Source: Brachynemurus nebulosus (taxonomy: Eukaryota; Arthropoda; Insecta; Neuroptera; Myrmeleontidae). Taken from it: a stretch of 64,000 bases of DNA. The notes under the pieces are model-generated. The model was not told where the DNA came from. It was given only the letters and a program-made list of their open reading frames with translations, and searched no databases. Where the stretch lies: assembly GCA_035578155.1 (NCBI GenBank), contig JAPWDM010000005.1, forward strand, positions 54,318,454 to 54,382,453. Direction: 5' to 3'. The position numbers were made by a program, and so were the translations under genes. This document shows positions 13,223-25,805 of the stretch, one piece after another; positions within the stretch are counted from its first letter, which is position 1, and every line of letters starts with the position of its first letter.

Positions 13223-14110
13223 TCTTAAAGTATTATTATTCTCAGTAAAAAATGTTAATTTTTTTTTAATGATTTATTTAAAAGTATTACTTAATTAAAT
13301 ATTTTTAAAATAAGTACAAGTTAATTACAATATTACTTAAATTTGTATTTTTATTATTGTTCAAACAATGAATAAATTTTATAGTAAAATAAACCCATCA
13401 TCTATAAATCCACACAATAGGGGCTGAGCTTAAAACTAGAGTTTCCGATCTCGATACGCTTTTATAAAAAATCAATTTTTGGAGAGACTTCGATTTTTCT
13501 AATCGATACCGAGATGGTGGAAAATTCAGGGGATCGAATAATTTTACCACTTTAATGAATCATTTTTAAAAAATTGAGTCCAATTTTGTATTCGAATATA
13601 AGAAACTTCATTAAAACTTTCATATTTTTTTATTTTCTGTATGTACAATAATTAAATCGATTTTATCAAATTGATCTTTTGTAAACCGATTTCTCCTGCA
13701 TCGATCTTTGGTTTGACGGTTCAAATTGATTTACAAGAGCGATTTTTTGGCCAAAGATCGGAAACCTTACTTAGAACTGTAGACGATAGCGCTAAGGCCA
13801 ATAGTGACACCTTGATGTGACATAAATGAGAAGTGCTTAGTATTTTGAATTTAACAATTGAAATTAGGTACAGCTCATGACAATACTATTATTATTATAA
13901 TATGTGGTGAAAACGATACAAAATGTAGTAAATTTTTGAATGGGCGTCGTAAAAAGTTTGAATCCCTTTGAAACAATTGAAAAAGTATAAAATTTGACGT
14001 TATGAAACTCATTTTAGTCATTAAAGTGAAGAAAGTACAACAAGGACAATATTCATACGAAGCTTTATGCACAAAAGTTAAATTCTTAAAGGAATATTTA
14101 TTAAATTATT
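13223..14110. other. Copy C 3' flank, a candidate MITE, and promoter region of copy D
   Basis: After the copy C stop there is an AT-rich 3' UTR. A probable MITE spans about 13440-13766, with ends GTTTCCGATCTCGAT and AAAGATCGGAAAC; it is absent from the matching flank of copy D (about 19740). From about 13795 the sequence is nearly identical to about 19773-20077, the promoter side of copy E. A TATAAAA at 13986 lies 125 bp before the copy D ATG. Confidence 0.6.
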
Positions 14111-17100
14111 ATGTGTACGAATAATGAAGAAATTTGTCGAACTTGTATGAATAAAAAATTAAACTTAATTAGTATATATGCAAGCACATCAAATATTCCA
14201 TCAATTAGTAAAGCAATAATGGAATGCGCTCCGGTCATGGTAAGATGATTATATTTTAAAATTGGAAAAATATTTAGATTCTGTTAAAATTTTCTAGTAA
14301 AAACTATTAATTACAGATTTCCGAATCGGATGATTTACCGCATACAATATGTGGAGACTGTGTAGCAAAATTAGAAGTAGCTTATGATTTTCGAATACTG
14401 TGCATCAATTCCGATTTTAATTTGCGTAATAAAGTTAGTTACGTCAAGGAAATTAAAGATGAAAATGACGAAATTGATAAAAAGTCATTAATTCTCCCGG
14501 TAAGAATTTTTTTTGCGCGTATATATGCCACAGTTTAAAATTTCAGTTGTAGTAAATGCATATAATAGGTAGGGAGCTGATGGGAGGAATTTCTATATGA
14601 TTCCATCGTCTGGCAGAAGTTGATAATAAGAAAGATCTGAGTTAAATAGACAATAAAAACAATTTCTGCCATTAATTGGTTGCTGCGATACTAAATGAGG
14701 GCTTTCCAAAATGGTAAAAAAATACCATTATAATACCATCGCGTCTGCCTCTTGTACTAGTAAAATTGTGTTAGCTTTTAAAGTAAAGGAAATGCAAGTG
14801 CCAGAAATTTTTCCCGCCGCGTTTTAGAATAATTTGAAAGTTTTTTTGGATTTTTATGGTATATGAAAAAGTAAGTGATTTCATTGTCAGGCAGACTAAG
14901 TTAATTATTGAAATTACTTTATTAGATTTATGTTCATTTCTGCCACTCAGATGACACTGCATTAGAAAACTGGAGTGTTGTGAATTTGCAAAAAAAAAAC
15001 ATATCTAAGAAGTCATTTCATCGTTTCTGTCTTTAAGCGTAACTGTTGCTGTTACTGTAAGAAGCAAAGAAATAAAAATGGCAGAAAATTTCGGTGCTAA
15101 TTTTTCGAAGGGAATGTTCTAATAGACCGAGCGTTGACGGTCAAAAGTCTTACGTCATAAGGCACAAGAAAATTTCTGTCAAAAAATTAAAGATTAGCAA
15201 AAAAGTAACACAATGCACCCACTGAGCACTGAATCGAACATATTAACATAATATGTTTCCTAGAGATATCACAGGCATTAAATTTTGAAGCATAACTCCA
15301 TTTTAGTAAACCCAACTTGTAACCACGGAGACTTGTTTATAAATATTAGATAAATCATTCAATTAATGGTTTGACCGCCATTAAAGTAATCCCATCAGTC
15401 AATTTTTTTTCTCACATCAGTCAATTTTTTTGCTTCAGTTTCTTAATGTATTTGTAATACATATCATTCTCTCTAGTCGATTCTCTCCTCAATGAATGCA
15501 CCAGGGTTGCCTAATCCAAACCTGCCGATAAGGTCAAAAATTTAACAGTTTTATCAAGCTTGACAGTTTTCTTAATTTATCAAATACAAAAATAATCCAA
15601 AATGTAGTAGATTACTATAGTAATTATTCAATGTAATTGAAATTTAAAAAAAAAAATACAATTCTGTAATTTATTTTTTACCTATACTTACAGATAATAG
15701 TATATTGTACAATAAGTGGGAAAAGAGGCTTATTTCTCACGAATATGAGTTTGTTGAAAGTACGAATATGAGTCCCTTTCATGAAAGACGATGAAATGAC
15801 GTAGTTAGTCAGCCATTTTTTTTTTACATGTTTGTAATTATTTTTTATAGAAATGCAGCGATGTGGATGTCTGCCTTCCACAAATTTGTTATATACTGAC
15901 TGCCATTAATACAATATATCAATGGCAGACACGATGTTATGATTTAAGGGAGTTCTTTTTTTTTGCATTTTCAAAATTTATTTGCAAAAAAAGTCAGCAC
16001 CATAATAGTCTGTAAACTACATAATATATTACTATCAACGACGATGGATTCATATACCTAAATTCCCATCAGCTCCCTAGCTATAATCATAAAAGGAATC
16101 ATAATTACACACACTGGTAAATACATGCAAATACCAGCAACTAATGCATCGACAAAGTTTGAAATAATAAATTTTAACGTACTGGACTCCTACCAAATTT
16201 ATATTTTTATTGTGAATTTTATATTAATCGTAGATAAAGTATAGTACGTAATGTGATTGTAAGGTATGTCATGCACTCGCGAAACTACGCACTCGTTGCT
16301 GCGCGGTTTTTACGTAACATTTTTGCTCGTGCGTAACTTGTGTAATATGCAGCGTACAATCTCAAACTCATCCTAATTATTTGGTACATCTTCTTGTAAA
16401 TAAAAACAGAAACCTGTAAAATAGATGACATCAGTTTTATGCATATACATTTGAAGATTGGACTTGCCAACAAAAATAATTTTAGCATGCTGTCGAGATT
16501 GTTGTTAATGGCAGTTAAATTCCTTTTTCGGGTCTAATTCAATTTTTTTTGGCACTTGCCTGTTTTTGGAAGTCCAGTCTTCATATACGCTCGGGGTATT
16601 TTAGATTGCCTATATGCTTTAAAGGTTAACTCGTTCTAATGCGGCCCATACACGGTTCAACATGTTGTACAACTTGGTTGAGTTGTACAACATGTTGAAT
16701 CGTGTGTGGGGCAGTTGGTCAACTATTCTGATGGTTGCATAAACGGTTGAAGTAAAATCAAAATATTTTGATTTTACGTGGGCGGAGCAAATGGTCTATG
16801 AACATGTTGTACTGTGTGTGGGGTAGTTGAACAACAAAACCAGTACATATATGGTGTAAAGGGTGTAAATCAATAAAATATTTACAGCGGTAACAATTGG
16901 AAAGTTTAAATATTTGATTTTGTTTGTTATTTCCAATAGCTTGCGGTGATACCGCACTTGAAAATTTTAAATCTTCAAAAGAATTTCCCGTTGCAAGAAA
17001 CCTTAATGTAATTCCCAAGCGTGTTTTTGCAGAAATTACATCACGCATAAATGTATTTTCTTTGTTTATTAAAGGTGTTATTTTGACTAAAATGTCATTA

Positions 17101-19543
17101 ATAATTTCTTCGTTCATTCGTATATAATTTTTATAATCGGTTCACATTCACTAATTTTTTTAATAGTTTTTCATTAGAAAATTTTTTCCCCAACCACTTT
17201 TTACTCCATTTTCTTTTTTTTCGTTTACTCAAGCTTTCTTTACTAATTTCTGCAATTACTGCTAAGGCAAGAATTTTATCCATAATTTTAACGAAGTTCT
17301 CTTTTTCAAAAATTGTGAATAACTGAAGTTGGACAACAAGTTGAATGAATAGTTTAATAGTGGTATGGCAAACAGTTCAACTTGTAGTACAACTAGGTAG
17401 TACAATAAGTTGAACCGTGTATGGGCCGCATAAGACGTTACATCTAGCTAATTTACAAAAAAATCTGATTCATCTCTGAAAATTTTTATTATAAAAAAAA
17501 AGAAGAGATTTTAGAGATTTATTCTATAATATATTATTTAGGTGAATAGACAAAAATATTTTTTTAAATGAAAAAAAAAAAAAAAATAAATAAATAAAAT
17601 GGCTATTCATTATATTTTTTTGCAATTTGATTAGTGTCTGAGCAAAAGCAAAATTTTTTCTTTAGAGAATGAAGTACACAAGATGATTACAAAATAGTGT
17701 CTTTTTTGTAAAATAGTGACACTTTTTTAAGATTTTCCGTTTTTCTAATTTTAAACCAATCATAAAATCGTGTGTACTTCGCTAGATTATACATATTTCT
17801 AAGAAGCTTCAGTTTAAATATCAAGTCCATCGGATAAAAAGTGCCTGAGTTTTGGTTTCGTTATATTTAAAAAGTGTATTTTCAAGATAATCGAGTTCGG
17901 ACTATCATTTTGTTTTTGTTTTTTTCTTTTTTTTTTTTTCATTCATACTAGAATACAATAACTATGTAGAATAAACGCTTGAAATTTAATTTTGCCTTTT
18001 CTATTTTTACAAAAAAAAAATTTCAAAGTCTGATTTTTTGGTAAGTCAGCTAGATCAGCGTTTTTCAAACTTTTTTTTAATAACGGCCGCGGCTCGGTAA
18101 AATCTTGGATCTCGTCCAACCACTTGACCGACAATGCAATTCAGATAAATATCGACACATTCAGTTCTTTTAATTTTAAATAGAATTTTTGTAGTCTGGA
18201 ATCATTTCTACCGTTTGTTGAAGTATTTATAACATTAATTTGTGTAATATGAAATGTGATTTTCCAACCACTTTATCTGCCATGTAATTCAGATTAATAT
18301 TGTCACTTTTTTAAACATTAGAGAAATGTTTAAAAGCAAATCTTTTATTCTAAATAGAATTTTTGTAGCCTGGAATCATTTATGATATTAATTGGAATAA
18401 CCTTAGGTTGTGTAATATCAAGTGTCGTTTTCCGACCATATGTCCTTATCAAAGTGGCTCCGCCATTTTCTTTTTTTTTTTAAAGCAAAAAATAAAAATT
18501 ATATTTTTGTAACTTATTGTAATTTATGCACCTTTCTGCGGACAGTGAAATACTTTCCTGGCCCGGTACTGGTCCGTGGACCGGTGGTTGGGAAACACTG
18601 AACAAGATGTAACGCCTTAATCAATAAAAATAAATTAAATTAAGCATAACAATTAATGCTAATCTACAATGACCCAATTAAAGTTATATTTTAAAGGCAA
18701 ATGAATTAAAATCTGAATCAGATGTACCTGAAGTAAAATCAGAAGGTGAGGAGATTGCGGATTATCTTGAAGTTGGTCTTGACGTTGAAGATGTGAGTGA
18801 TATAAATGATAAAGAAAGTGGACAACAAAATACAAAAAAAACTGAAAAAAAAGGAAAAAATAAAAAAGATACCGCAACTAAGAAAGATTCTACAAACAAA
18901 AAACACAAAAAACGTTCACAATCAAAACGGAATCTCCCAAAACAAGGTCCAGAAAAAGAAGAATGTACAGCCGAGAGGAGCAGCGATGGATACTATCATT
19001 GTGAAAAATGTCCACGAAAATGTAAATACAAAAGTCAGTTGGAAAAACATTTAACAAAGCACACCGATTTTCGCTACCATTGCGAGAAATGTGATAAACA
19101 ATTCTATGAGATCCGCCATTTGAAGTACCATATGCTCAATCATACGAACGAATCCAAAAAATATAGTTGCGAATTTTGCGGAGCTATGTTTCGCAGGAAT
19201 AATGACTTAGAAAATCACCGGAATATTCATTTGAATATACGACCATTTCCATGTGAAGTTTGTGACAAAAGTTTTCGATTGAGACATGCTTTACAAAATC
19301 ATATGAGAATTCACACGGGTATTTTCCTGAAGCACCGTCTGACTACAAACTCTTGATAAGTTTTTTTCTTAATTTTTAGGTGAGAGACCGTTTGCTTGTG
19401 ACATATGCGGAAAAACTTTTAAACGAACACATCATTTATCGAATCACAAACAACTTCATGGCGAAAAACATTTTAAATGTCATATTTGTTTGCAGGGATT
19501 TACAACGAAACAAAGTTTAAATCAACATATTATGAATCACTGA
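14111..19543 (+). CDS. ZAD-C2H2 zinc-finger transcription factor, copy D, intact frame
   Basis: Exons 14111-14239, 14317-14499, 18697-19318 and 19380-19543 sum to 1098 bp, giving 365 aa. The ZAD cysteine pairs are CRTC (exon 1) and CGDC (exon 2). Exon 2 is seven codons longer than in copy C, with an added acidic and Lys segment before its splice site. Exon 3 keeps the EGEEIADYLE acidic block and Lys-rich tract. Its four fingers (CEKCPRKC, CEKCDKQF, CEFCGAMF, CEVCDKSF) differ from copy C mainly at positions that would contact DNA, such as RNNDLEN against WNSVLEE, which suggests a changed binding site. Exon 4 encodes the last two fingers. Intron 2 (4.2 kb) holds the elements at 14570, 16640 and 18056. 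Confidence 0.82.
14570..16079. mobile_element. 1.5-kb element with TAGGGAGCTGATGGGA termini
   Basis: The inverted ends TAGGGAGCTGATGGGA and TCCCATCAGCTCCCTA bound this block. Inside, several scattered GGCAGAAATTT-like motifs occur, and the dispersed repeat 15223-15496 is nested. No protein is recognisable, so it is a non-autonomous DNA transposon of undetermined superfamily. Confidence 0.65.
15223..15496. repeat. Dispersed repeat, copy 2
   Basis: Direct-orientation relative of 8055-8306, sharing CGAACATATTAACAT, AACCCAACTTGTAACCACGG and the CTCTAGTCGATTCTCTCCTC end. A short TCAGTCAATTTTTT duplication interrupts it. Confidence 0.7.
16640..17430 (-). mobile_element. Truncated PIF/Harbinger transposon with TAA target duplication
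   Basis: The inverted ends TGCGGCCCATACACGGTTCA and the complement ending GTATGGGCCGCA are flanked on both sides by TAA (16637-16639, 17431-17433), a three-base duplication typical of the superfamily. On the minus strand, 17117-16758 encodes about 119 aa. Its centre (RDVISAKTRLGITLRFLATG, then SFEDLKF and VSPQAIG) resembles the N-terminal region of Harbinger/HARBI1-type transposases. The DDE catalytic part is absent, so the element is an internally deleted derivative inside intron 2 of copy D. Confidence 0.8.
16758..17117 (-). pseudogene. Harbinger-type transposase N-terminal fragment
   Basis: This open frame of 119 codons matches the helical region preceding the catalytic core in Harbinger transposases: LRFLATG with an SFEDLKF block and a helix-turn-helix-like VSPQAIG. 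No DDE residues follow; the frame runs into AT-rich sequence before the element's terminus. It would normally act on the element's own ends together with a Myb-like partner, but neither the core nor the partner is present here. Confidence 0.7.
17434..18055. other. Intron 2 of copy D, no recognisable feature
   Basis: AT-rich intronic sequence with homopolymer runs (A run near 17571, T run near 17930). No gene, repeat family or structure was recognised. Confidence 0.6.
18056..18600. mobile_element. hAT-type MITE with 8-bp imperfect target duplication
   Basis: It begins CAGCGTTTTTCAAACTTTTT and ends GGTGGTTGGGAAACACTG, the CAGNG...CNCTG signature of hAT ends, with GC-rich subterminal parts (GGCCGCGG; GGTCCGTGGACCGG). 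The flanking octamers AGCTAGAT (18048-18055) and AACAAGAT (18601-18608) agree at six of eight positions. No transposase is present. Confidence 0.75.
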
Positions 19544-20077
19544 TCTTAAAATACTATTTATCAGTAAAAAAAATAATTAATTTTTTATCATTTATTTAAA
19601 TGAATTACTTAATTAAATATTTTTAAAATAAGTACAAGTTAATTGTTATATTATTTAAATTTGTATTTTTACTATTGTTCAAACAATGAATAAATTTTAT
19701 AATAAATAAATACGCCATCTATGAATTTATAAAACAGGGGCGGAGCTTGAGCTATTAAAGGCAGTACTGGAGTCAATAGTGACGGCCTGATGTGGCATAA
19801 ATGAGAAATGCTTAGTATTTTGAATTTAACAATTGAAATTAGGTACAACTCTTGACAATACTGATATTATAATTATTATATGTGGTGAAAACGATACAAA
19901 ATGTAGTAAATTTTTGAATGGGCGTCGTAAAAAGTTTGAATCCGTTTGAAAGAATTGAAAAAGTATAAAATTTGTATGAAATCATGAAACTCATTTTAGT
20001 CATCTAGTGAAGAAAGTACAACAATATTCATATGAAGCTTTATGCACAAAAGTTAAACTCTTAAGGGAATATTTATT

Positions 20078-20348
20078 ATGTGTACGAATAATGAAGAAAT
20101 TTGTCGAACTTGTATAAATAAGAAATTAAACTTAATTAGTATATATGCAAGCACATCAAATATTCCATCAATTAGTAAAGCAATAATGGAATGAGCTCCG
20201 GTCATGGTAAGATGATTATATTTTAAAATTGGTAAAATATTTAGATTCTGTTAAAATTTTCTAGTAAAAACTATTAATTACAGATTTCCGAATCGGATGA
20301 TTTACCGCATACAATATGTGGAGACTGTGTAGCAAAATTAGAAGTAGC
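20078..20348 (+). pseudogene. ZAD zinc-finger gene, copy E, truncated
   Basis: The promoter flank, exon 1 (20078-20206) and the start of exon 2 (20284-20348) are near-identical to copy D. Codon 39 is TGA (20192-20194) where the other copies have a cysteine codon (TGT/TGC). After GAAGTAGC at 20348 the sequence departs abruptly from the family, and no finger exons follow. The copy is therefore a recent partial segmental duplication that ends inside the ZAD and is not expected to make a functional protein. Confidence 0.85.
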
Positions 20349-20447
20349 CATGGAAGAAGGAGAGGTATATAATATTGTAAAGGAAGGAGCATTTCCTAAA
20401 ATACTGATTATCAATATATATTATGAATATGATTATGACATATATAT

Positions 20448-21714
20448 TAGGGTAAGAGACCCGATGACCGATCACTATTTTTAGCTGTATCATTAAATTA
20501 GCTTAAAAAAATTAAAAAATAAACAAAACACTCATTTTTTTTTCTTAATAAGTATGAAACCAAGTTTTTTTAATCCAATGAATATGTTTTTAAGAAAATA
20601 TAACCCAAAAATTTTGATTTATTAATGTTTTTGTTTTATAATTTGTTGACGTCTATGAAAAAGCGGATAGAAAATATTAACCTCCTTTGAAAGATCAATA
20701 CACTGACCCCTATGAAAAATCGCGCATTAATGTACATGAAGTACCTTCTACTATCGAATATTTGAACCATTCTCTTCCAGCCACTTTGACACTCTATCCA
20801 CTACTAGGTGAGGCTATATGTCATAGAGTATTATCATAGAGTGACATCTAGTGAAACATAGAACGTCAAAGCAAAAGCCAAGAACGGTTTAAATATTCGT
20901 AAAATAAACCACTAAAATCACAATTTCGTTTCGCTCTCTGCTGATCTTTTAAAAAACATTGTGTAAGATCTAACTTAGCCGTTAACCATTGTGAATTTTT
21001 AAACAGTTAAATTTAGTTTATATTGTATATGTATGTGTCGTTTCAGATCTAATACATACATATACATATTATGTTTGACGTTTTTATTTGAAAATACCTA
21101 TATAAATAACAATTTGGAAGTTTTAATTCAATATTAATTATTTTTCAATTGGTTTTACGTTCTGAAATAAATAAAATATTAAAGTAAAATTATAAAAACG
21201 GTTAGTTAAGTGTTTTAAACCCAAAAATTAATTAAAAATGTTTATAAAATAGATATGCAATATATAATTCTCAAAATGCGGTACCTAACTGTAAAACTCA
21301 GATCCCAAGAAGAATCAGTCATACAAATAATATTTAACGCATATAAAATTTAATTTAGCTATCCTAATCTCTTAAGTGGACTAATAACAATTATTTGTAT
21401 ACTTTTATTATGCTAATAACTTTAAAAATTCGGTGAAAAATGTTACAATTTATAACTCATGTGTTTTGAATAATGATCATCCATCATACTAAAAATTCAC
21501 GAATTCAACAAAAATTTTTCGATATATATATATGTATTTCTTAAATTAAGTGAGGAGGCATTAAATGTGAGGTGAATTTAAATTGAAAAATAATCATTCT
21601 ATTAATAATAATTTTTTTTATCAAAGGTTTCTTTCAGAAATAACTTCATTAAGATATAAATGTCAAAACTGATCGGACTTATAACCCCGATCGACAATGG
21701 GGTCTTTTACCCTA
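20448..21714. mobile_element. 1.27-kb element, long form of the 5538 MITE family
   Basis: It starts TAGGGTAAGAGACCCGATGA and ends GGGGTCTTTTACCCTA, an imperfect inverted repeat. The right half (about 21540-21670) matches the centre of the 234-bp element at 5538. The remaining kilobase is AT-rich without an open frame. It is either the parent form or a copy that captured flanking DNA. Confidence 0.65.
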
Positions 21715-23090
21715 TGTTTATGAATATGATGAATACGATGAATACATAGAGATACGATGAATATTAAACGTGCGTATTATGAATGACGTCATTTTGTAAA
21801 TAAACAGTAACTGTTTTAATTTAATTAGAACATTGTCATTGCTTTTAAAACAAATATTTAGTATATTTTTCTTATAATACGGTACTTGATTGTATTCAAA
21901 AATTGTTTTAAATGTTGAATAATTTTATGTATTGTCCTTAAATATATTCAATTTTAGTAGTGACAAATAAAAATATTCTTTAGTTACTTAAAAATTCGAT
22001 TTCGAAAATTATAAATTTTTAGCCTTCATTTAAATGGTTAAAAACGCAGTGATATTTGAAAATGACGTCATTTTTTAATAGCAGATCTTATTACTCTAGT
22101 TACGGTTTGTCTATGACAAATTGCATTTTCATTGTGATATTTTCACAATTCTAATTGACCAAGAGAAGTTATTTTTCTTTGTAATTTATTTTGAACTTTT
22201 TGGTTTGCAATTAATTTTGCACTCAAAAAAGATTGATGGAAGGAATACATCGTCACTTAATACGTAAAATATCCTTATCAACTTGTTTTAAATATTATGT
22301 TAAAAATGCTTTTATTTTTTGCTACAATTTTAAAGTTACGTTTTCTTAAAGTGCATTTAATACTTGTAGGGCTTCATGAAAATCTTACGATGATGATAAA
22401 TGAAGAAGATAACAAAGTAGAAAGTTGTAAATACCACTAAAACTGAGCATGGTGACTGCTGAATATTGTGTACAAATTTGAAACCGTGTTGACAAGTGTT
22501 GATATGAATGAAAGCGACATCTGTTTGAGTTAAATCGTGACGTCATTGCATACGTCACTACGCCAAATCGTTTTTCCCGCCAATTTGTTCATTTAAAATT
22601 GAATAATGGTTTTTTTGAAGATTTTTACAAATTTAACAAAAATTAACTAATTTATACGTAAGAACAAAGCATTTAGAATCATTTCTCAATTGCAGTCAAG
22701 TACCCTATTGTGATTTCTATATAAAAACATAAACAATTAATTAATTATTTTTAATATCTGTTCTATTTAATTCAATAATCAACTCCTTAAGAATGCTGTT
22801 CGACTATTTTATCAGTTAATTTTTCGAATTCTTAATTGTCTACTAAATTATTGTATTTTTTAACGATGCTTAAAGAATATTATAAATTACTATAAACTGA
22901 AACCAAAAACCAAAAATTGCTCAAATTAATCGATTATTTACAATTTATAACTATTTCTTTAAAAAGATTACGTTTTGGTTTATAATTTTCCATCACTAAT
23001 AAGACACATCTTTTTAATAAAAGTAAACACAAACATAAATAAAACTATACATTTATTAAATTATCATTTTATTAATAAATAAATAAATAT
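21715..23090. other. AT-rich intergenic DNA, nothing recognised
   Basis: No open frame above noise, no clear repeat and no RNA gene were seen on either strand. Confidence 0.6.
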
Positions 23091-23470
23091 CCTGACGGAA
23101 AAAAATCTATGAAAAAAATTATGACAAATTATGAAAAACATATTCAAATTTGGACATTTTTATGATCATAATTCATTATCATATTTTTTCAGAAGAATTC
23201 ATCGTTTGTCAGAAATTTTCGTTAAAAAACAGAGATTTTAATAGATTTTCAGACATTCAGATATAATAGATATTCATATTTTTTTCATAGTTATTCATAA
23301 AACGTAATCATAATGTTTTAGAATAATTCATAATTTTTCATTAAAGTCATGGTCATTTTTTATGATTTTCTATGAAAAAATATTATTTTTTAATAATTTA
23401 CTGTCTCATAGAGTTTTATAATTTTTTATAGAATTTATCATAATTTTTCATAAATTTTTTTCCGCCAGGG
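23091..23470. mobile_element. MITE with CCTGACGGAAAAAAAT ends, copy 2
   Basis: It begins CCTGACGGAAAAAAATCTAT and ends AAATTTTTTTCCGCCAGGG. The interior, including CATCGTTTGTCAGAAATTTTCG, parallels the nested copy at 10155-10526 throughout. No coding capacity. Confidence 0.8.
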
Positions 23471-24611
23471 TACAAACGAAATACATAATCTTGAAGTTAA
23501 ATTTTTATATGCTCATTAATTTTATATATAAGACCATGTCCCTGTCACTCTCCATTTAGTCTATTATAAAAAATGGACCGTTTTCTGACGTCGCTGTAAC
23601 TAATATACATACCAGATGGCGTTGATTTACTAGGGGATAAAATTAGAGTCGAGACATGAGGTTTAATAGTTCGCTATTTTTCATCTAAAATAAATTGGAA
23701 ATAAATTAAATATTTAAAAAAATACTTTAATTCAACCTAGAAAGATTAATTAAATTAAAAATTTTAATTCTTCGTTAACACATAACTTGGTGACGGTAAT
23801 TTTGTGCTCCTGTAGAAATAAACGTAAAATCTAAAGTAAAGTTTATAAAGTATAAAAATTTTATGCTGAATGTGTTTATAAAAATATCTAACGATTTGAT
23901 GACCTTGAAAGTACTCTGTTCTATGTTCCAATTCATCCTTCATCCATCTTTAATCACCCCACATTCGTCCCTTTATACTTGATATAACGTCCCTATTAAG
24001 CTATATACTGTCCCTATTCACATCTTTCCCATCGCTATTAACCTCCAACTTAGTCCAAAGGTCAAGTCCTTATTATTTCTTCTTAAAAAAACAAAAACAA
24101 CTAAAAGTTTGCAATCTTCTTTTCTCAGATATGTTTCGAAATAACTGAATTTTTAATTAAATAACAATTTATTCTTAAGAGCGCCAAAATAAATAATTTT
24201 TAGATAAAGTTTTAAAACAAAAAGTAGCACTGTTTGAAGACGTCAATCTAAACTGATTTTTTAATATTTTTTATCCAACTTTAAATTTAGTCACTATTGG
24301 TCTATTGTTACCCGAAAAAATAATTATTTTACTATAATTTAAAGGAGATATATGTTTTTTACGTCTAGTATTTTTAAACTAAGCTCATAAATAACATTTT
24401 TCGTTTTGTCCCTATTCATCCGCCTGTCCTAATTCATCCCTGTCTACGGTAATATGTATAATGTATAAAGGTGGGCATTCTAAAAAACGGAAAACAAAAA
24501 TGGAAAGTTTGGCAACATTTTATGGATGGAATCGGCAAATGTTCGGCATTCTTATTAAATTTTTTTTAGCTTATGTACAAGGTAAAAGGTTTGTATACTC
24601 TTTCTTATAAG
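23471..24611. other. Intergenic, nothing recognised
   Basis: AT-rich sequence with scattered short C-rich words (TCCCTATTCATCC-like, about 23940-24430). Those may be a degenerate low-complexity repeat, but no unit could be defined. Confidence 0.5.
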
Positions 24612-24769
24612 CCCATGCGCACACGAAGAACTTTTGTTACCGTAACATTTTTGTCACTCCTATTTAATTTGTGTGTTAGAAGCACACAATAGAGTTAGCT
24701 CCCTTTCTAACACATAACAGATAGAAGTGACAAAAATGTCACGGTGACAAAAGTCCTCCGTGCATGGGG
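24612..24769. mobile_element. 158-bp palindromic MITE
   Basis: Arms CCCATGCGCACACGAAGAAC and the complement-like GTCCTCCGTGCATGGGG are extended by TTTTTGTCACT / AGTGACAAAAA. There is no coding content. Confidence 0.7.
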
Positions 24770-25020
24770 TTATTAAAAAATTATAGGTTAATTTTAATAT
24801 TAACGCGTAGATGATCATAACCTACTATGACGGAACTCCCAATTAGTACACTTATTATAGAATTGTTGATACGGTACAGCGTTGTGTCACAGTTAGTCAG
24901 TTTAACTTAATGCTGTGCGGTGCTCATGACCGTCAACGTTTTAAGTAAATGCAAAAAATATTTTATCTAGAATTCTATGAAATCCTGCCGTGATGCGTGT
25001 CTAACACGCACTTGACTACT

Positions 25021-25627
25021 TTTTTTTTTAAATATTTCGAAAACTATGGGGCTTAGCGTAAAAAGTGTCAATACAAAAATAATCTACATTAAATTGCGAA
25101 CAAAAATAGTCCTGTGCATAATTTTGCTAAAGTGAAGAGTTCCAGAGTTATGGAGGGTGTAAAAGTAGCAATTTTTATTTAGTATTTTTAGATTTTTTGG
25201 AAAAAATATGATTCATTATTACTAAGGAAACAAATTTTTTTTTATACAAGATTGTTGTGTTTTGTAAATGCAAATTGCGATTAGTCTCAGGTACAGTGAC
25301 TTTATAATATACTTTATAAAGAATATTATACAGTCACTGTAGTCTCAGGTGTTCGTCTCGAAATTGGTCTCAGATGTTCGTCAATGTTCTTCCACCCCCA
25401 CTCGAGAGGATTCTTCTGCTTATTCAGCCACTGCTGCAGCTGGTGATAGGTGCAGCAGTGGCTAAAAATACTAAAAATTGCTACTTTTACATCCTCCATA
25501 ACTCTGGAACTGTTCACTTTAGCAAGATTATGCACAGGATCATTTTTGTTCGCAATTTAATGTAGATTATTTTTGTATTGACACTTTTTACGCTAAGCCC
25601 CATAATTTCCGAAATATTTAAAAAAAC
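25021..25627. repeat. Inverted repeat with arms of about 170 bp
   Basis: Left arm 25021-25195 and right arm 25465-25627 are complementary over GGGGCTTAGCGTAAAAAGTG and CAGAGTTATGGAGG-type blocks. The overlapping short frames on both strands (25326-25565) come from the palindrome and are not genes. Confidence 0.75.
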
Positions 25628-25805
25628 TGATGAAATCCGTTAATTTACCTACTTCTACCCCTCTCGCCCCAAAACCCGACGCTCAAAATGGTGTGACTTT
25701 TGGCCAAACAATATGTGGACTGTATAGAAAAATTTGGAGTTGGAATGAAGCTGTTACTTTCGATGTTGAGGTTAGACCGTTTTTTTGAATAACTGCACCG
25801 TACTA

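Noticed and set aside
25326..25565. Overlapping 60-70 codon frames on both strands
   Set aside because: They fall within the arms and centre of a palindrome and show no protein-like pattern.
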